A stretch of 7,600 nucleotides of DNA from Lachnospiraceae bacterium. Lineage in GTDB: Bacteria; Bacillota; Clostridia; Lachnospirales; Lachnospiraceae. This document shows positions 1-4,926 of the stretch, piece after piece. Location: the NCBI GenBank assembly GCA_900754855.1, contig CAAEEI010000025.1, positions 1 through 7,600 on the forward strand, in the 5' to 3' direction. The first letter of the stretch is position 1, and every line of letters begins with the position of its first letter. The translations under genes and the position numbers were made by a program. The notes beneath the pieces were generated by a model that worked only from the letters and a program-made list of their open reading frames with translations, ran no database searches and was not told where the DNA came from.

Positions 1-501
1 GAGGAATACCGGAAGGCGCTGGAAATTTTGCGAAAAACCTATGACCATCCGGCGCTGACCACCGATGTGATCGTCGGCTTTGTGGGAGAGACCGAAGAGG
101 AGTTTTCGGCAACCAGACAATATCTTGAAGAAATCAATCTTTACGAAATGCATATCTTCAAGTACTCTGTGCGAAAGGGAACCCGGGCAGAAAGAATGGA
201 AGGCCATCTTCCGGAAGAGGTAAAAAACCAGCGGTCAGCCATCCTGCTGGACATGGCAAAAAGGCACAAAAAAGACTTTGAAGAATGGTATATCGGGAAA
301 AAAGAAAAGGTTCTCCTTGAAGAGATGATCGAAATCAACGGAACAAAATACATGCAGGGACATACCGAACGTTATGTGAAAGTTGTAGTAAAATATGATG
401 AAAAACTGAAAGAATTGCGACAAAATAACATAATTGTAGCAGAAATTCAAGGATTTTTAGATGGAAATTTACTGTATGGGAAAGTTTCGATTGAATTTTA
501 A
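1..501 (+). CDS. mtaB: tRNA (N6-threonylcarbamoyladenosine(37)-C2)-methylthiotransferase MtaB, C-terminal part
   Basis: This is the last 166 codons of a gene whose start and [4Fe-4S]-binding N-terminal part lie upstream of the window; the frame is open from base 1. MtaB is a radical SAM methylthiotransferase that converts t6A to ms2t6A at position 37 of ANN-decoding tRNAs. The visible part carries the late radical-SAM segment DVIVGF-GETEEEF (residues about 22-35 of the fragment), then the EMHIFKYSVRKGT stretch (49-61) typical of MtaB, and a C-terminal TRAM-like RNA-binding region (about 98-164). One oddity is that the usual GFPGET is GFVGET here. RimO and MiaB are related, but the HIFKYS-RKGT segment and the neighbouring genes favour MtaB. 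In some clostridia mtaB sits just before ireB, as here. No terminator is visible after the stop codon. Confidence 0.9.
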   Translation, partial: EEYRKALEILRKTYDHPALTTDVIVGFVGETEEEFSATRQYLEEINLYEMHIFKYSVRKGTRAERMEGHLPEEVKNQRSAILLDMAKRHKKDFEEWYIGKKEKVLLEEMIEINGTKYMQGHTERYVKVVVKYDEKLKELRQNNIIVAEIQGFLDGNLLYGKVSIEF

Positions 502-519
502 TCTAACTCATAGTAAAAT
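491..519 (+). promoter_or_regulatory. Candidate sigma-A promoter for ireB-ruvX-DUF1292
   Basis: A -35 box TTGAAT (491-496) and a -10 box TAAAAT (514-519) are separated by exactly 17 bases. They match the sigma-A consensus TTGACA/TATAAT at 4/6 and 5/6 positions. The -35 lies over the last codons of mtaB. A start site near 526 would leave a leader of about 28 bases before ireB. No transcript data are available, so this is inferred from sequence. Confidence 0.55.
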
Positions 520-524
520 ATGAG
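507..524. repeat. Inverted repeat overlapping the ireB promoter -10
   Basis: CTCATA (507-512) and TATGAG (519-524) form a perfect 6-base inverted repeat around a 6-base AT-rich centre. The centre is mostly the -10 box. Its placement would suit an operator or a short hairpin at the start of the transcript. A 6-base AT-rich dyad can also arise by chance, and there is no T-run to make it a terminator. Confidence 0.35.
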
Positions 525-553
525 ACGAGTGGAAATCTGAAAAGGAGGTAAAC

Positions 554-811
554 ATGGGTAGAAATAATACACAGTTTTTTCAGGTGGTCAAAGAACAGGA
601 ATATGATGTGGCGTCCATTTTAAAAGATGTCTACGAAGCCCTGAAAGAAAAAGGCTATAATCCGATCAATCAGATTGTCGGTTATATTATGTCCGGAGAC
701 CCGACGTATATTACCAGTCATAAAAATGCCAGAAGTCTGATCATGAAAGTGGAACGAGACGAAATCCTGGAAGTTTTATTTGAAAACTATATTGATACTC
801 AGTTAAAATAA
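554..811 (+). CDS. ireB: IreB family regulatory phosphoprotein (UPF0297/DUF965, YrzL-like)
   Basis: This small cytoplasmic protein of 85 residues has the usual family length. Its core contains the family hallmark KGYNPINQIVGYIMSGDP (about residues 33-50), followed by TYITSHKNARSLI and ERDEILE. In Enterococcus faecalis IreB is phosphorylated on N-terminal threonines by the PASTA kinase IreK, and it acts as a negative regulator of intrinsic cephalosporin resistance and envelope homeostasis. Here the N-terminus carries only one threonine, Thr6, as a candidate phospho-site. An AAAGGAGGTA ribosome binding site (541-550) lies just upstream of the ATG. Only one base separates the stop codon from the ruvX start. 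The order ireB-ruvX-DUF1292 is conserved in Firmicutes. The family assignment is firm; the signalling role in this organism is inferred. Confidence 0.93.
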   Translation: MGRNNTQFFQVVKEQEYDVASILKDVYEALKEKGYNPINQIVGYIMSGDPTYITSHKNARSLIMKVERDEILEVLFENYIDTQLK

Positions 812-812
812 G

Positions 813-1253
813 ATGAAAGAACGATGGATGGGTCTTGACTTCGGGACGAAGACCGTTGGCGTGGCTGTCAGTGATTCTCTGGGAATCACGGCGCAGGGCG
901 TGGAGACGGTCACCAGAAAGTCAACAAAAAAACTGAGGCAGACACTGGCAAGAATTGAGACATTGATTCACGAATATCAGGTTGAAAAGATTGTGCTTGG
1001 ATTACCAAAGAATATGAATAATTCCCTGGGTGAACGTGCAGATGAAACAGTGGAATTCCAGCATATGCTGGAAAAAAGAACCGGACTGGAAGTCGTCTTA
1101 TGGGATGAAAGATTGACGACGATGGAATCAGAGCGTATTCTGATGAGCGGAGGCGTGCGGAGAGAAAACCGCAAGGAGCGCATCGACTGGATGGCGGCTG
1201 CCCTCATTTTGCAAAGCTATATGGACGCTCATCCGGTTCCGGAAAAAGAGTAG
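813..1253 (+). CDS. ruvX: Putative Holliday junction resolvase RuvX (YqgF family)
   Basis: This 146-residue protein has an RNase H-like fold. YqgF/RuvX proteins are described as Holliday junction resolvase-like nucleases, and in E. coli YqgF is also implicated in 16S rRNA 5'-end maturation. The N-terminal GLDFGTKTVGVAVSD motif holds the first catalytic aspartate (Asp9). It is followed by VLGLPKNM (61-68), the DERLTT motif (98-103) and a C-terminal Asp125 in RIDWMAAALILQSY. All expected acidic residues are present, so the protein looks active. It follows the ireB stop codon after one base. I see no ribosome binding site in the AT-rich stretch before the ATG, so translation probably depends on coupling to ireB. 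B. subtilis yrrK holds the equivalent position. Confidence 0.94.
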   Translation: MKERWMGLDFGTKTVGVAVSDSLGITAQGVETVTRKSTKKLRQTLARIETLIHEYQVEKIVLGLPKNMNNSLGERADETVEFQHMLEKRTGLEVVLWDERLTTMESERILMSGGVRRENRKERIDWMAAALILQSYMDAHPVPEKE

Positions 1254-1281
1254 GACGGCAGAACGGAAAAGAGAGGTAAAC

Positions 1282-1569
1282 ATGAGTAATTATGAGAGTA
1301 TTCCATTTCTTACAGACGACGGCCTGGAAATAGAATTCTGCGTCATAGAGCAGACCTCGATAAACGGCGTGAACTATCTTCTTGTTGCTGAAGAACAGGA
1401 GTTGTCTTCAGAGGAAGAAGAAGAGACGGCGGTTTATATCATGAGGGAAAGCGCCGAAGAAGAAAATGGCATGCGCGCTTATGAAATGGTCGAAAATGAA
1501 GCAGAATTAACCGCAGTATTTAAAATTTTTGAGCAGTTGATCGAAGATATGGATCTGGAAGCAGACTGA
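1282..1569 (+). CDS. DUF1292 domain-containing protein (YrzB-like)
   Basis: This is a small, very acidic protein of 95 residues. The start PFLTDDGLEIEFCVIEQTSI (8-27) matches the DUF1292 pattern of a polar loop followed by the strand 'G-E-I-E-F-x-V'. It continues with NGVNYLLVAEE, a Glu-rich stretch (41-49) and an 'ENEAELTAVFKIFEQL' ending. No biochemical function is established for the family. The gene almost always follows ruvX in Firmicutes, as here with a 28-base gap, and has its own GAGAGGT ribosome binding site (1271-1277). The family call is firm; I assign no role. Confidence 0.88.
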   Translation: MSNYESIPFLTDDGLEIEFCVIEQTSINGVNYLLVAEEQELSSEEEEETAVYIMRESAEEENGMRAYEMVENEAELTAVFKIFEQLIEDMDLEAD

Positions 1570-1732
1570 CGAATCCTGGGATATGCAGCAGGATCCGAAG
1601 AAGTTAATCATATGGCTGTAGAGATAATTCTGTAGAATAATGCATGAAAACTGAATAAAGGACTTTGCTGTAAACACCGGGCTGATTCGTGGGTGCTGCG
1701 AAAAGTGAAGAGAGAAGAACGGAGGTAGTAAC
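1570..1732. other. Intergenic gap upstream of RNase J, no convincing gene
   Basis: These 163 bases separate the DUF1292 gene from rnjA. I see a weak inverted repeat ATCCTG/CAGGAT (1573-1578 and 1589-1594, 10-base loop, no T-run). A small palindrome, ATTCT-GT-AGAAT (1627-1638), contains a -10-like TAGAAT (1633-1638). GATAAT (1623-1628) is another -10-like hexamer. None has a recognisable -35 at the right distance. The only ORFs are about 12-17 codons and lack good ribosome binding sites. The region probably holds the rnjA promoter and leader, but I cannot place them. Confidence 0.5.
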
Positions 1733-1735
1733 TTG
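1721..1735 (+). promoter_or_regulatory. Ribosome binding site selecting a TTG start for rnjA
   Basis: GGAGGT (1721-1726) is followed after six bases by TTG (1733-1735). The first in-frame ATG lies at codon 22, inside the conserved fold, so it cannot be the start. The TTG also places the HxHxDH motif at residues 74-79, the same numbering as in B. subtilis RNase J1. Confidence 0.85.
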
Positions 1736-3397
1736 AAAGTAAACGGAAATCAGTCGGTAAAAATAATACCTCTCGGGGGATTAGAGCAGATTGGCATGAA
1801 TATCACCGCCTTTGAGTATGAGGACAGTATCATTGTGGTGGATTGTGGTCTGGCTTTTCCCGACGAAGAGATGTTAGGAATAGATTTAGTCATACCGGAT
1901 ATCACTTATTTAAAAGAGAATGCTGCAAAGGTAAAGGGACTGGTGATCACCCATGGTCACGAAGACCATATCGGAGCGATTCCTTATGCGTTAAAAGAGT
2001 TGAATATGCCGATTTATGCCACCAAACTTACCATGGGTCTGATTGAGAACAAGCTGAAGGAGCATAATCTCCTGCGCTCGACCCGAAGAAAGGTGGTCAA
2101 ACATGGACAGTCCATTAATCTGGGATGTTTCCGTATAGAGTTTATTAAAACCAATCACAGTATCAGTGACGCTGCAGCGCTTGCGATTTATACGCCGGCG
2201 GGCATCATCGTGCATACAGGTGACTTTAAAATTGATTATACACCGGTTTTCGGGGACGCCATTGATCTTGGCCGATTTGCCGAACTGGGAAAAAAAGGCG
2301 TGCTGGCGCTGATGTGCGACAGTACCAACGTAGAGCGGGAAGGATATACGCCTTCGGAACGAACGGTGGGAAGGACGTTAAACCACCTTTTTGATGAACA
2401 CAGTGACCACAGAATTATTGTGGCAACTTTTGCGTCCAATGTGGACAGGGTACAGCAGATTATCAACTGTGCCTGCAAATATGGAAAAAAAGTTGTAGTA
2501 GAAGGACGGAGCATGGTAAATACCATCTCCACTGCTGCAGAACTGGGATATATTAAGATACCGGAAAATACCCTGATCGGTATTGAAGAAATGCGTAATT
2601 ATGTGGATGAGCAGATTGTGCTGATCACCACCGGAAGTCAGGGCGAAACCATGGCGGCGCTGAGCCGGATGGCGGCTTCCACGCACCGGAAGGTCTCCAT
2701 TAAACCGGGAGACGTCATCATTTTCAGTTCCCATCCAATTCCGGGCAACGAAAAAGCAGTGTCCAAAGTCATGAATGAACTGGCAAAAAAAGGCGCCAGT
2801 GTGATTTTCCAGGATACCCATGTATCAGGACACGCCTGTCAGGAAGAGATTAAATTAATCTATACCCTGACAAAACCGCGGTACTCTATTCCGGTACACG
2901 GAGAATACCGTCATTTAAAACGACACCGTGATCTGGCCATTGAGATGGGCGTGCCGAAAGAAAGAGTCATCATTTTACAGTCCGGTGATGTTCTGTCCCT
3001 TTCGCAGGAAAAGGCGTCTGTGGTAGGAAAAGTGCCTGCACAGGGTATTCTTGTGGATGGACTTGGTGTAGGCGATGTGGGGAATATCGTATTAAGAGAC
3101 CGACAGCATCTGTCACAAAACGGGCTCTTTATCGTTGTGGTGACCCTGGATCGTTACAACAATATGCTTCTGGCCGGACCGGACATCGTATCCCGGGGAT
3201 TTGTTTATGTCAGAGAAAACGAACAGTTGATGGAGGCGGCCAGAAACGTGGTCAGAGATACTCTGGAACATTGCAGCGCCAAAAATGTGACGGACTGGAC
3301 AAGAATCAAGTCGGCCATCCGGGATGATCTGGGCGACTTCATCTGGAAAAAGATGAAGAGAAGCCCGATGATTCTTCCAATTATCATGGAAGTCTGA
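1733..3397 (+). CDS. rnj: Ribonuclease J (metallo-beta-lactamase / beta-CASP nuclease)
   Basis: This is a 554-residue protein, the usual RNase J length (B. subtilis J1 is 555). RNase J combines 5'-to-3' exonuclease and endonuclease activity on mRNA and rRNA precursors. The metallo-beta-lactamase core holds THGHEDH (His74, His76, Asp78, His79), His142, HTGDF (Asp164) and a late His389 in IPVHGEYRH, which together bind two metal ions. The beta-CASP insert spans roughly residues 210-370, with ATFASNVDR (231-239), GSQGE (301-305) and the SGHA motif (His367). A C-terminal domain (about 450-554) follows, with GLGVGDVG and GPDIVSRGFVY. All catalytic residues are intact. Translation begins at TTG with a good ribosome binding site. 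A YlbF-family gene begins nine bases after the stop codon, suggesting one transcript. Whether this is J1 or J2 is not decided by one copy; J1-like numbering and complete motifs favour J1. Confidence 0.97.
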   Translation: MKVNGNQSVKIIPLGGLEQIGMNITAFEYEDSIIVVDCGLAFPDEEMLGIDLVIPDITYLKENAAKVKGLVITHGHEDHIGAIPYALKELNMPIYATKLTMGLIENKLKEHNLLRSTRRKVVKHGQSINLGCFRIEFIKTNHSISDAAALAIYTPAGIIVHTGDFKIDYTPVFGDAIDLGRFAELGKKGVLALMCDSTNVEREGYTPSERTVGRTLNHLFDEHSDHRIIVATFASNVDRVQQIINCACKYGKKVVVEGRSMVNTISTAAELGYIKIPENTLIGIEEMRNYVDEQIVLITTGSQGETMAALSRMAASTHRKVSIKPGDVIIFSSHPIPGNEKAVSKVMNELAKKGASVIFQDTHVSGHACQEEIKLIYTLTKPRYSIPVHGEYRHLKRHRDLAIEMGVPKERVIILQSGDVLSLSQEKASVVGKVPAQGILVDGLGVGDVGNIVLRDRQHLSQNGLFIVVVTLDRYNNMLLAGPDIVSRGFVYVRENEQLMEAARNVVRDTLEHCSAKNVTDWTRIKSAIRDDLGDFIWKKMKRSPMILPIIMEV

Positions 3398-3406
3398 GAA
3401 CCGGTT

Positions 3407-3802
3407 ATGATCACAGGAAATCGGGAGCATAGTTCGCTTCTGGAAATGAAAGCGAGCGAGGAAAAGGCCAGAGAATTCACCGGTTTTTTGCGGGAGACAG
3501 AAATTGTCCGGAGATACGAAAGAGATCTGACGGCATTAAAAGCACAACCGGAAATCTACGCAAAATTCAACACATTTCGTCGAAAAAATATGGAACTGCA
3601 GATTCTGGAACAACCGGATACGTATGAGGAAAAAACAGAAAAACTGCAGGAAGAATATAAAAATATTCTGATGGAGTCCGTGGTTATGGATTTTCTCACT
3701 GCGGAACAGGGGGTTTGTAAGATGATGCAAAAAATCTACGACATCATCGCCCGGGAGATTCCGCTGGATATTTCCTACATGGATTCCGGAGAAAAGGAAT
3801 GA
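3407..3802 (+). CDS. YlbF/YmcA family protein (DUF964)
   Basis: This is a predicted all-helical protein of 131 residues. The segment from ALKAQPEIYAKFNTFRRKNMELQ (about 43-65) fits the YlbF/YmcA signature of a long helix with 'ps-x-FR-x-x-n-x-x-x-Q'. In B. subtilis YlbF (RicF), YmcA (RicA) and YaaT (RicT) form the Y-complex, which works with RNase Y in mRNA maturation and influences sporulation, competence and biofilm formation. The gene lies nine bases after rnj, so an RNA-processing role fits the context. The start is uncertain. The ATG at 3407 has no clear ribosome binding site and an in-frame stop lies just upstream; codon 14 (ATG at 3446) is an alternative. Either way, translation is probably coupled to rnj. 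I cannot tell which member of the YlbF/YmcA superfamily it is. Confidence 0.8.
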   Translation: MITGNREHSSLLEMKASEEKAREFTGFLRETEIVRRYERDLTALKAQPEIYAKFNTFRRKNMELQILEQPDTYEEKTEKLQEEYKNILMESVVMDFLTAEQGVCKMMQKIYDIIAREIPLDISYMDSGEKE

Positions 3803-3855
3803 GCGCTGCCGAAGGATTTCGGAAAATATTTCGGAATGGTTTCGGCGTGCAGTAA
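3799..3855 (+). CDS. Possible 18-codon ORF coupled to the ylbF stop
   Basis: ATG at 3799 overlaps the ylbF TGA in an ATGA arrangement. GGAG (3788-3791) lies seven bases upstream as a plausible ribosome binding site. The ORF runs 18 codons to TAA (3853-3855) and would encode MSAAEGFRKIFRNGFGVQ, a basic and partly amphipathic peptide. The three TTTCGG repeats of this gap lie inside it, and two of them are read as Phe-Arg. I recognise no family. It may equally be a chance ORF or serve only to couple translation to the next gene. Confidence 0.22.
   Translation: MSAAEGFRKIFRNGFGVQ
3808..3846. repeat. Short TTTCGG repeat cluster with inverted-repeat ends
   Basis: TTTCGG occurs at 3817-3822, 3829-3834 and 3840-3845, spaced 12 and 11 bases, about one helical turn. 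The outer arms GCCGAA (3808-3813) and TTCGGC (3841-3846) are complementary, and CCGAA-GGAT-TTCGG (3809-3822) can form a tight 5-base hairpin. No T-run follows, so it is not a classical terminator. The spacing would suit a protein-binding site or a transcript hairpin, but nothing beyond the pattern supports this. Confidence 0.35.
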
Positions 3856-3895
3856 AATTTAACCAAAGAGAAAAGATACGGAAGGAGTAAATAAA

Positions 3896-4261
3896 ATGTC
3901 GGATAAACTTATGCGTTACTTGGTCAAACCTTTATTCTATATTTTTATTGTACTCCTTCTCGTCTATTTCTTTGTGGAAATGAAGAAAGTGGGATACCTT
4001 ATTTTTGCCGATCAGGCAAAAGACCGGCCGGAAGTTGCCAGCGAGACGGTACTGACGGTGGAGGAAGAGGACTCCCTTGTACAGATTGGGAAAAATCTGG
4101 AGAAAAACAATATTATTGATAATGCCTATATTTTTGCGGCAGCCCTTCGATGCTCGGAAGGCTATGATGCGATCGTGCCGGGAGAGTATGTGGTAAAATC
4201 TTCCCAGGAACCTTCGGAGATTCTGGAAGAACTGCTGCAGAAGGAGGAAAAGGAAGAATGA
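3896..4261 (+). CDS. Short membrane-anchored YceG/MltG-like protein lacking the catalytic domain
   Basis: This 121-residue protein has one N-terminal membrane segment (about residues 9-28, LVKPLFYIFIVLLLVYFF). An outside region (about 52-115) matches the LysM-like subdomain of MltG: TVEEEDSLVQIGKNLEKNNII, then AYIFAAAL, VPGEYVV and SEILEELL. Full-length MltG/YrrL is roughly 330-390 residues; it is an inner-membrane endolytic transglycosylase that cuts nascent peptidoglycan, with a catalytic glutamate in the C-terminal domain. That domain is absent. The stop codon overlaps the next start (ATGA), so this is a complete short form and no decayed remnant follows. A good AAGGAG site (3882-3887) precedes the ATG. 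It occupies the position of yrrL in the B. subtilis block. It probably cannot cleave glycan strands and could act as a binding or scaffold protein, which is inference. Confidence 0.75.
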   Translation: MSDKLMRYLVKPLFYIFIVLLLVYFFVEMKKVGYLIFADQAKDRPEVASETVLTVEEEDSLVQIGKNLEKNNIIDNAYIFAAALRCSEGYDAIVPGEYVVKSSQEPSEILEELLQKEEKEE

Positions 4262-4926
4262 CAGATCGACAGCGAATCCTGGACTTTATTCGTTCTTTTG
4301 GCGTTGATCGGGCTTCGGAAAGCCTGTCGGCCATCGAACAGGAGGCAATCAGGGATCATGTTCCCATCATCAGAAAAGAGACCCAGGAATTACTGAGAAT
4401 ATTACTGAAAATGAAAAAACCGGAGAAAATTCTTGAAGTTGGTACAGCTATAGGATTTTCTTCGGTTTTTATGGGTGAAAATACTTCGGAAAAAACCAAA
4501 ATTACAACCATAGAAAATTATCCGCCGCGGATTGAGCGGGCCAGAGCCAACATTGCCGCCGCAGGCATGGCGGACAGAATCCATCTTCTGGAGGGAGACG
4601 CCGCCGAATGGCTGAAAAAACTCGAAGGCAGCTATGATTTTATTTTTATGGATGCGGCAAAGGGACAGTATATTCATTTTTTGCCGGAGGTTCTGCGTCT
4701 GCTTGGGCCGGAGGGAATACTGGTTTCCGATAATGTTTTACAGGATGGAGACATTTTTGAATCCCGTTACGGCATAAAAAGAAGAAATCATACGATACAC
4801 AACCGGATGCGGGAATATTTATTTGTACTGACGCATAGCGATATTCTGGATACGGTGATTTTGGAAACGGGAGATGGGATGACCATCAGCATAAAAAAAG
4901 AGGGAGAAAAACATGCGAAAAACTGA
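4258..4926 (+). CDS. trmR: O-methyltransferase, TrmR-type (tRNA 5-hydroxyuridine methyltransferase)
   Basis: This is a 222-residue class I SAM-dependent methyltransferase of the catechol-O-methyltransferase-like family. Motif I is ILEVGTAIGFSS (58-69). An acidic residue after the second strand (Glu86 in TTIEN) should contact the SAM ribose. GDAAEWL (113-119) follows. MDAAKGQY (131-138) and SDNVLQDG (157-164) supply the metal-binding Asp132, Asp158 and Asn159. In B. subtilis the gene at this position, yrrM (trmR), methylates ho5U34 to mo5U34 in tRNA. The next gene here is a U32 protein of the TrhP type, which is needed to make ho5U, so the pair forms a pathway. The start overlaps the MltG-like stop (ATGA), with AGGAGG (4242-4247) upstream, and the end overlaps the U32 gene by 14 bases. 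The methyltransferase family is certain; the tRNA substrate is inferred from orthology and context. Confidence 0.87.
   Translation: MTDRQRILDFIRSFGVDRASESLSAIEQEAIRDHVPIIRKETQELLRILLKMKKPEKILEVGTAIGFSSVFMGENTSEKTKITTIENYPPRIERARANIAAAGMADRIHLLEGDAAEWLKKLEGSYDFIFMDAAKGQYIHFLPEVLRLLGPEGILVSDNVLQDGDIFESRYGIKRRNHTIHNRMREYLFVLTHSDILDTVILETGDGMTISIKKEGEKHAKN

Noticed and set aside
1573..1594. ATCCTG/CAGGAT inverted repeat after DUF1292 as a terminator
   Set aside because: The stem is only six bases with a ten-base loop, and no T-run follows.
1658..1708. Possible Fur C-terminal remnant (ending GCCEK) before rnj
   Set aside because: Only about 16 codons are open, the similarity is limited to a couple of cysteines, and the flanking frame is closed by stops.
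2378..2821. 147-codon open frame on the minus strand within rnj
   Set aside because: It is a shadow of the RNase J beta-CASP region, with no ribosome binding site or recognisable domain.
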